Below, one piece after another: positions 58,650 to 64,000 of a DNA stretch of 64,000 bases (position 1 is the stretch's first letter; each line of letters opens with the position of its first letter). The notes under the pieces were generated by a model that ran no database searches, had not been told where the DNA came from, and was given only the letters and a program-made list of their open reading frames with translations. The translations under genes were made by a program, and so were the position numbers. The DNA is taken from NCBI GenBank assembly GCA_020002185.1, contig CM034534.1, positions 60,067,050-60,131,049 of the forward strand, read 5' to 3'. Source of the stretch: Paraescarpia echinospica. Its lineage: Eukaryota > Annelida > Polychaeta > Sabellida > Siboglinidae.

Positions 58650-58726
58650 ATCAGCACTAATGGTTAACCCTAAATCCTTTTCTTTTACAGTAGTACTTAG
58701 TACAGTACCCCTATTGTATATTCTAC

Positions 58727-60142
58727 CTATTCGTTCCCATGTCCTGCATGGCGGAATTTACTTTTCCCAAAATTGAACAGCATTTGCCACTTTTCAGACC
58801 ATTTGATCAACTTGTCAAGATCATCTTGTAAATGCTGTCTATCTCTATCACTTTTAATCCTTCTAAACACTTTTGTATCATCCGCAAATTTCAACACCTT
58901 GCTTGTTATTTCATCATCCAAATCATTGATATATATTAAGAATAATATAGGTCCTAGTACTGATCCCTGTGGTACCCCACTCAATACCGATTTCCAGTTT
59001 GAAGCCTCCCCATCAACTACTACACGTTGTCTTCTGTCAATCAGCCATTTTTCTATCCAGTTTATTATACCATTTCCTATGCCATGGGACTTTAGTTTAA
59101 GCAGTAATCTTTGATGTGGTACTTTGTCAAAAACTTTTTGAAAATCTAAGTAGACGATATCTACTGGTGATCCCTCATCTACCCACTTAGTGATGTCTTC
59201 CAAAAAACATAACATATTTGTTAAGCATGACCTCGCTTTAAAAAACCCATGTTGAGATGGGTTTATCAAGTTATGTTTAACAAGAAAATCCACCATGTGA
59301 TCTTTAATTAGTCTTTCTAATAATTTGCAAATCACTGATGTTAAACTCACTGGTCTATAGTTCTCTGACTTTTTTCTCGAACCTTTTTTAAATAACGGTA
59401 TAATGTTTGCCTGTTTCCATTCTAAAGGAACCACTCCCTCTTCTAATGACAAATTAAAAACTGTTGCAAGCGGTACGCTAATTTGTTCTACAATTTCCAA
59501 TAGTAATTTGGGCGGAATACTATCCACTCCAGGTGATTTATTATCCTTCATAGCCCTTATTTTCTTAGCTACCATTTCCGGGGTTACAATTAATTGTCGT
59601 AAATAGTCCGAATCTGCCCCCTTGAACTTAGCCTCTGGTACTGGCAGTGAACTAATATCTTCCCAGGTAAACACTGAACTAAAGTACTCATTCAGGTCTT
59701 CTGCCATTAAGAATCCCTCTGATATTATATTTCCAGCACTATCTTCTAGAGGACCGACCTTATCTTGAACTTTCTGTTTGCTTCGAACATATGCATAAAA
59801 ACTCTTGCTGTCATGTTTTATATTACTAGCTAATTGTTGTTCATAGCTTCTCTTTGAATTTCTAATTTCAGCTGTAGCTTGGTTAAGTGCTTCTTTATAA
59901 CTGTTGTAGTCTTCATCATTTCCAGTAGATCTATATGACTTCCACATCATTTGTTTATACTTAATTTTTGTAATGGCTTCTTTCGACAAGTGTTTCTTTT
60001 TGGACCGTTTCCCTTGTTTTTTGAAGGGTACAAATTTCTCAACTATGCACTTAATTTCACTCTTTAATATATTCCAGCATTCTGTTGCTGTCTTATTTTT
60101 CAGTGTGTTATTCCAGTCTATTTTTGCTAAATATTTCCTCAT
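58727..60142 (-). pseudogene. LINE ORF2 reverse transcriptase
   Basis: A 471-aa frame covering the RT. KDNKSPGVDSIPPKLL begins the fingers, followed by LEWKQANIIPLFKKGSR, ENYRPVSLTSVICKLLERL, VDIVYLDFQKVFDKVPH (first Asp), GVPQGSVLGPILFLIYINDL and the intact catalytic FADDTKVF. The frame breaks after KSKFRHAGHGNE. The core motifs survive, so the copy is fairly young, but it is frameshifted on both sides. Confidence 0.9.
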
Positions 60143-60204
60143 GTCCTTATACCTTCCTTTGTGGAAATTTCTCCTATACTGCTTTTTACTATTCCTTTCT
60201 GATT

Positions 60205-60969
60205 TTACTTTGATGTAAAATGTATCTGGTTGTGATCAATACTCCCCAGTGGCTCACATATCTTGACATTGTCAACTAATTCATTCTGTGAGGACAAAAC
60301 TATGTCTAACACATTCTCACCTCTGGTTGGTTCTAGAACATGTTGAGAAAGGAAAGTATCTTGAACTAAAAACTTGTGGTCCTCACTCCCCATACTCTGT
60401 AGAGATTTCCATTGTATATGCCCGTGGTTAAAATCACCCATAATAATACAGTCCCGTTTGCTTACTTCCCTTATAGTGTTTTGTATTCTTTCATTATCGT
60501 CTATGCTTATGTTTGGACTTCGATAAACTAACCCAACTGTTAATGTTGAGTTTCCTGTAACTATGTTACACCAAACAGCTTCTTCGCAGTCTGCTTCTCT
60601 TTCTAAATTTATTTCATAAGCCTGGATAGATTCTTTAATATATAAAATAACTCCACCTCCCTTTCTTCCTATTCTATCTTTCCTAAACATTACATATCCT
60701 GTCAGTCCCAATTCGGCATCTGATATATTGGTGGTGGTCCAAGATTCAGTTATACCTATTATGTGAGGGTCAATATCTTCTACCATAATGTTTAGTTCAT
60801 TTCTTTTGTTTACTATACTCCTTGCATTTAAACAAACACATTTATACCCAGCTTCAGAAGAGTTTTCCAGACTGTTCTTTGCCAATTTATTTGTGCTGTC
60901 TTTATCTATGCCTCCAGTTTCAGGCTTTTCTATGAGTCCCCCCTGCGAATCTAGTTTAAATAGATGCAA
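60205..60969 (-). pseudogene. LINE ORF2 apurinic-like endonuclease
   Basis: A 254-aa frame with the APE-type endonuclease order: LNARSIVNKRNEL, IIGITESW, GGGVILYIKES, VGLVYRSPN, CIIMGDFNHGHIQW, and a degenerate GSIDHNQI in place of the usual SDH. It starts with a 19-nt overlap with the end of ORF1 and stops at 60205, one frame off the RT. Confidence 0.85.
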
Positions 60970-61850
60970 CCTGTCCCACTGTCAACAGATCGCAGCAGGT
61001 TCTCTGAGAAAACTGCTGCCCCCTTTTCACTAAGATGGAGGCCATCTCTCATGTACATTTCTTGCCTCCCAACAAAGTATCCCCATAAATCTGTGAATCC
61101 CACCCCCTCTTCTTCACACATCTGCTCAACTAGTGTGTTGATCGCCATCCTCTTGCAGTTTCTATACGTTGCCCCCCTTCCTCCCATTAGTGGCAAAATA
61201 CCTGACAGAATTATCTGTTCCACTCTTGTCTTCTTTAGCTTCCTCACTAACTGTCTATACTTCTGTAGTACCCCAGTTGTTCCCTCCCTGTCTGCATTAT
61301 TTGTTCCTACATGTACCAGTATAGACCCTCCCTTGCCATGTCCCAATACTTTCTCTACCCTGTCTGTCACATGTTCAATCCTAGCCCCCGGTAGACAAAC
61401 AACAACGTCCTTCCCCTCGCTCAGTATCTTGTCCGTCTTTCTCATAATAGAGTCGCCCATAAACACTCTCTCTTTCCTCATTGCCCCCTCAACCACTGCC
61501 TTAGAGTAGCTCCTTCTTCGGTTTGCATCTGTCTGGTTGTTGTCTTTTCCCCCTGTCGTCTTCTTTCCTGTCACATTCTCTTCCGATCCATTCTTTCCTG
61601 TGGCTTTTTCTCTTGTCACCTTTCCTCCTGCCAGCGTCCCTTTTATCGACTTCTCTTCTATCACATTTGCTCTCACTTCCTTCCGTCCCTTCATCTTTCG
61701 TCCCATCTCATTTTCTTCTCTCCTCTCCCGTTGCATCTTCCCTTCCTCCTTCTCTACGGTCACTTTCTCCCCTGTCACCTTCACGCTTGTCACGTTTTCT
61801 GTAGTCGATTTTCCAATTTCTTCCCCTCCAATCACCTTCCCTCCTCTCAA
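60951..61850 (-). pseudogene. LINE ORF1 esterase part
   Basis: A lysine/glutamate-rich N-terminal half is followed by an SGNH/GDSL-type esterase: FMGDSIMRKTD (Ser block), VVCLPGARIEHV, ILVHVGTNNADREG (Gly-Asn block), SGILPLMGGRG and MRDGLHLSEKGA (the DxxH block). This is the esterase of CR1-type ORF1. It is separated by a frame change from the zinc-finger start at 61906-62169. Confidence 0.85.
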
Positions 61851-61905
61851 TCTCCTTTCCTCAGTTTTCTTGCCACTGCTATTCTCCTTCAGTCTTGCAG
61901 TATTC

Positions 61906-62169
61906 TCACCTCTCTCCGTCGTCTCTCTCCATTTGACCTGTCTCCTTTCTAATTCCCATCTCCATTCCCTTCACAATATCTGTCAACCTAACTATCTCCT
62001 TCTGCAGACACTCCACCTTCCAACACCCAATGCATTGAAAGGTGAATCCTTTCTCCATGGTTTCTGCCCATGACTTCCCACAGCCGGACAATACAAAATC
62101 TATCCAGCTGTGGCAGTGATCGCACACCAAGTGCTGCTTTGCCTTGACTTGCCGCTTGCAAGGCGCCAT
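61906..62169 (-). pseudogene. LINE ORF1 N-terminal zinc finger
   Basis: Starts MAPCKRQVKAK and carries CDHCHSW, CGKSW and FQCIGCW, a PHD-like Cys/His finger usual at the start of CR1 ORF1, then a coiled segment (KEIVRLTDIVKGMEM). It stops at 61906, one frame off the esterase part. Confidence 0.75.
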
Positions 62170-62193
62170 ATCCCTATCAAATTTATTTAATTA

Positions 62194-62250
62194 ATACACG
62201 GTATCGGTCATCACCAGTCATAATGATAATGTGATACACGTGGTATTGGC
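62194..62250. repeat. resumed unit of the 42-bp minisatellite
   Basis: After the LINE's duplicated ATACA, one to one-and-a-half diverged units (GGTATCGGTCATCACCAGTC, ATAATGATAATGTGATACAC) complete the interrupted array. Confidence 0.85.
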
Positions 62251-62309
62251 GTTCAGATGCACATTTACATTTTAGAATGATTTTTGTTTCTATCTATAAT
62301 ACAATTCTA

Positions 62310-62412
62310 AATAGTTATGTGTACATGCATGTAAAGCACCTGAGAGCAATCTGATTAATTTGGGTGCTATACAAATAAATTGTATTATTATTATTTATTA
62401 TTATTATTTAGC
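62310..62412 (+). repeat. SINE 3' tail with (ATT)n
   Basis: Reads GTAAAGCACCTGAGAGCAAT ... GGGTGCTATACAAATAAATT followed by ATT repeats, the usual CORE/L2-type SINE tail. No clear head is attached. Confidence 0.6.
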
Positions 62413-64000
62413 ATGGTATAGTGTGCCTGATCTTAGCATTGAGCCGCAGGCACAGCCAAAACCAAGAAATGCTTTTGATGAGCTGAGGACAGCCAGCTAA
62501 AGTCTCAAGCCCCGAGCTGAAAATAGGTCGGTTGATGTCTCAGATTTTGCATTAATAGCAGACTGCAGAGTGATGTCACGATTAAAAATCTTCATTTAAC
62601 TTTGCATTGTGGATTTCTTGTAAAGCGACCAACAGGCACATTGGTATCAACATATGTTTTACCAAATCCAGGCCAGTAACTTTTTGGGGTGGGCCAGTAA
62701 CTTTTAAAATCTACTGGCCAAAATACAAAATCTTAATGTCAAGGCCTGGCATGTGTGATGTATAATGTTCAATGCCCATCCTGATTATATTTACAATTAG
62801 TATTATTATATTTTCAAGAAAGTTAAAGACTAGCACCCGAATAAATTTACCTAATGTACTTGTACAGTTGTATTTAGAATTTGATAAATTTATAGTTTGG
62901 AGTACTTGTGCTAGACAAATGTAGTTGTGTTTGGAATTGTACTTGGTTAAAATGTACTTGATTCGAACTCTGGTTCAAGGGGACCAAAACTAACTGACAA
63001 TACCCTGGGTTATATTTATACCAGGTTAAGACGTTGTCCTTGTACTTGTAGATGCAGTTATAGGTTAGGTTACTTGCAACTAGTGAAAACAGTAACCTCG
63101 AAACACCATCTGACCATTTTTCAGCAGAATTTTGATTGGGCCCATTCAAAAAATAAATGAATAGTTTGTCTCAAGTTATCATCAAAACAAAAAATGTTCA
63201 CAAACGAGTGAGCATGTTGTAATGGACAGCCTTAAAAAGATATGTGAAATGGTCGTGTGGAAGCAGCCTTAATTACATGCCTAAGTTACACGTCTTAACT
63301 ACATGTGACAGTACTAAGTATTAGTAACTAAAAGTTATTGGGTCTGAGATCATTCCTACCTCAAATTTCTGATATATACCATGATTTGCTGCTGTAAATA
63401 CTGGTCTGGTGTGCATTTTTGTGGAACCTTGCACATAACAAAATACATAGTACCAGTTCAAACTGGGGTTACGTTTCATACCGAGGTGGTCTGAATTATA
63501 AATAAAATAGAAACCCATGTTTTAAGGATATTACACTAATTTACTTCATACTGGTTATCATAAAGAGAATATAATTCGATATACACTCTAATGTAGGATC
63601 AGCGATATTTGTTGGAATCCAAAACAAAACTGATTTTGCTGGGTGTGCACACGACATATTTTCGGCTGCATCAAACAGAATGACTTGCCTACACTAGATG
63701 CAAACGAGATGATAAATTTACGACAAATGTTACATGAGTTTGAAATGTTGTGTGATATTATTTAAAATTCATGCAATATTTGGCATAAATTCTTTGTCTT
63801 GCATGCATCTGGATTGGGACAAAATGGAAAGTTTGGATAGTCACTTGACCCAAGAGACCCATCCAAAATGGCTAGACGACCCACCCAATCTTAGGTTGTG
63901 ACCCAGGGGTTAAGAACCGCTGCCTTAGTACACCATCAGGGTTCGAAACAGTGGCAGTCCGGTAGTCCGAGGCCTACCAGAAATTCGGTCGGACTACCAC
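62413..64000. other. right flank, no gene seen
   Basis: Contains the inverted partner (about 62665-62760) of the 55826-55945 block, a region with several AAGTACTTGT-like matches (62850-62960) echoing 55670-55790, a hAT-MITE-like end at about 63892-63921 (GACCCAGGGGTTAAGAACCG), and at the very end the start of another repeat cut off by the window edge. No gene is supported. Confidence 0.45.

Larger units (their letters stand above)
57979..62193 (-). mobile_element. near-full-length CR1-type LINE
   Basis: A ~4.2-kb minus-strand element inserted into the 42-bp array with a 5-bp duplication ATACA (57974-57978, 62194-62198). From 5' to 3': ORF1 with a zinc finger and SGNH esterase; ORF2 with endonuclease, reverse transcriptase and C-terminal region; a ~100-bp 3' UTR; and a tail of short near-repeats (AAATCTTGTT type). 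Esterase-bearing ORF1 and a short tandem-repeat tail rather than poly-A are CR1 traits. At least three frameshifts make it inactive. Confidence 0.85.

Noticed and set aside
60788..62073. Plus-strand open frames opposite the LINE
   Set aside because: Antisense shadows of LINE ORF1 and ORF2.

Overview
This is animal nuclear DNA: AT-rich, intron-bearing and crowded with eukaryotic transposons and tandem repeats. It is most likely from a marine invertebrate. A mollusc or other lophotrochozoan fits the mix of repeats best, but that is an inference from repeat style. I see no bacterial operons, CRISPR arrays or phage genes. The only clear long host gene is PGAP4 (TMEM246), the Golgi GalNAc transferase that adds a side branch to GPI anchors. 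It occurs three times on the + strand (8752-10128, 34415-35791, 45836-47212), with two decayed 3' fragments (11326-11495, 36985-37154).

Layout. Positions ~633-18210 (copy I) and ~18211-43238 (copy II) are a head-to-tail duplication, nearly identical along their length; the two encoded PGAP4 proteins are identical. The junction falls inside a reverse-transcriptase fragment at a GCAAA microhomology. Copy II is longer because it holds a ~5.95 kb Kolobok-like transposon (21590-27537, TTAA target duplication) and ~2.2 kb of a more diverged, permuted repeat (27542 to ~29740). It lacks ~655 bp that copy I has (13232-13886). Both copies share older decay: an 'EEADTR/FHAFTGCD' family pseudogene, a Penelope-like fragment inserted just after the PGAP4 stop codon, LINE scraps, fold-back elements and a tRNA-like sequence. 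These insertions therefore predate the duplication.

Right of the duplication lie the diverged third PGAP4 (~87% protein identity over the common 408 residues), with a 300-bp MITE just upstream, and then a long gene-poor stretch. It holds three minisatellites (47-bp, 39-bp and 42-bp units). A ~4.2 kb CR1-type LINE has inserted into the 42-bp array.

Biologically, the window shows a local PGAP4 family growing by tandem duplication and gene-conversion-like exchange while transposons enter and reshape its 5' and 3' flanks. I found no convincing multi-gene new system. The most unusual items are the Kolobok-like element carrying an exon like the P2X7 'ballast' domain, the array of inverted and direct copies of a 15-bp motif (1341-2163), and the PGAP4-abutting Penelope-like insertion with a hammerhead-like motif. 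The duplication could partly be an assembly artefact (retained haplotypes), and this cannot be settled from sequence alone.
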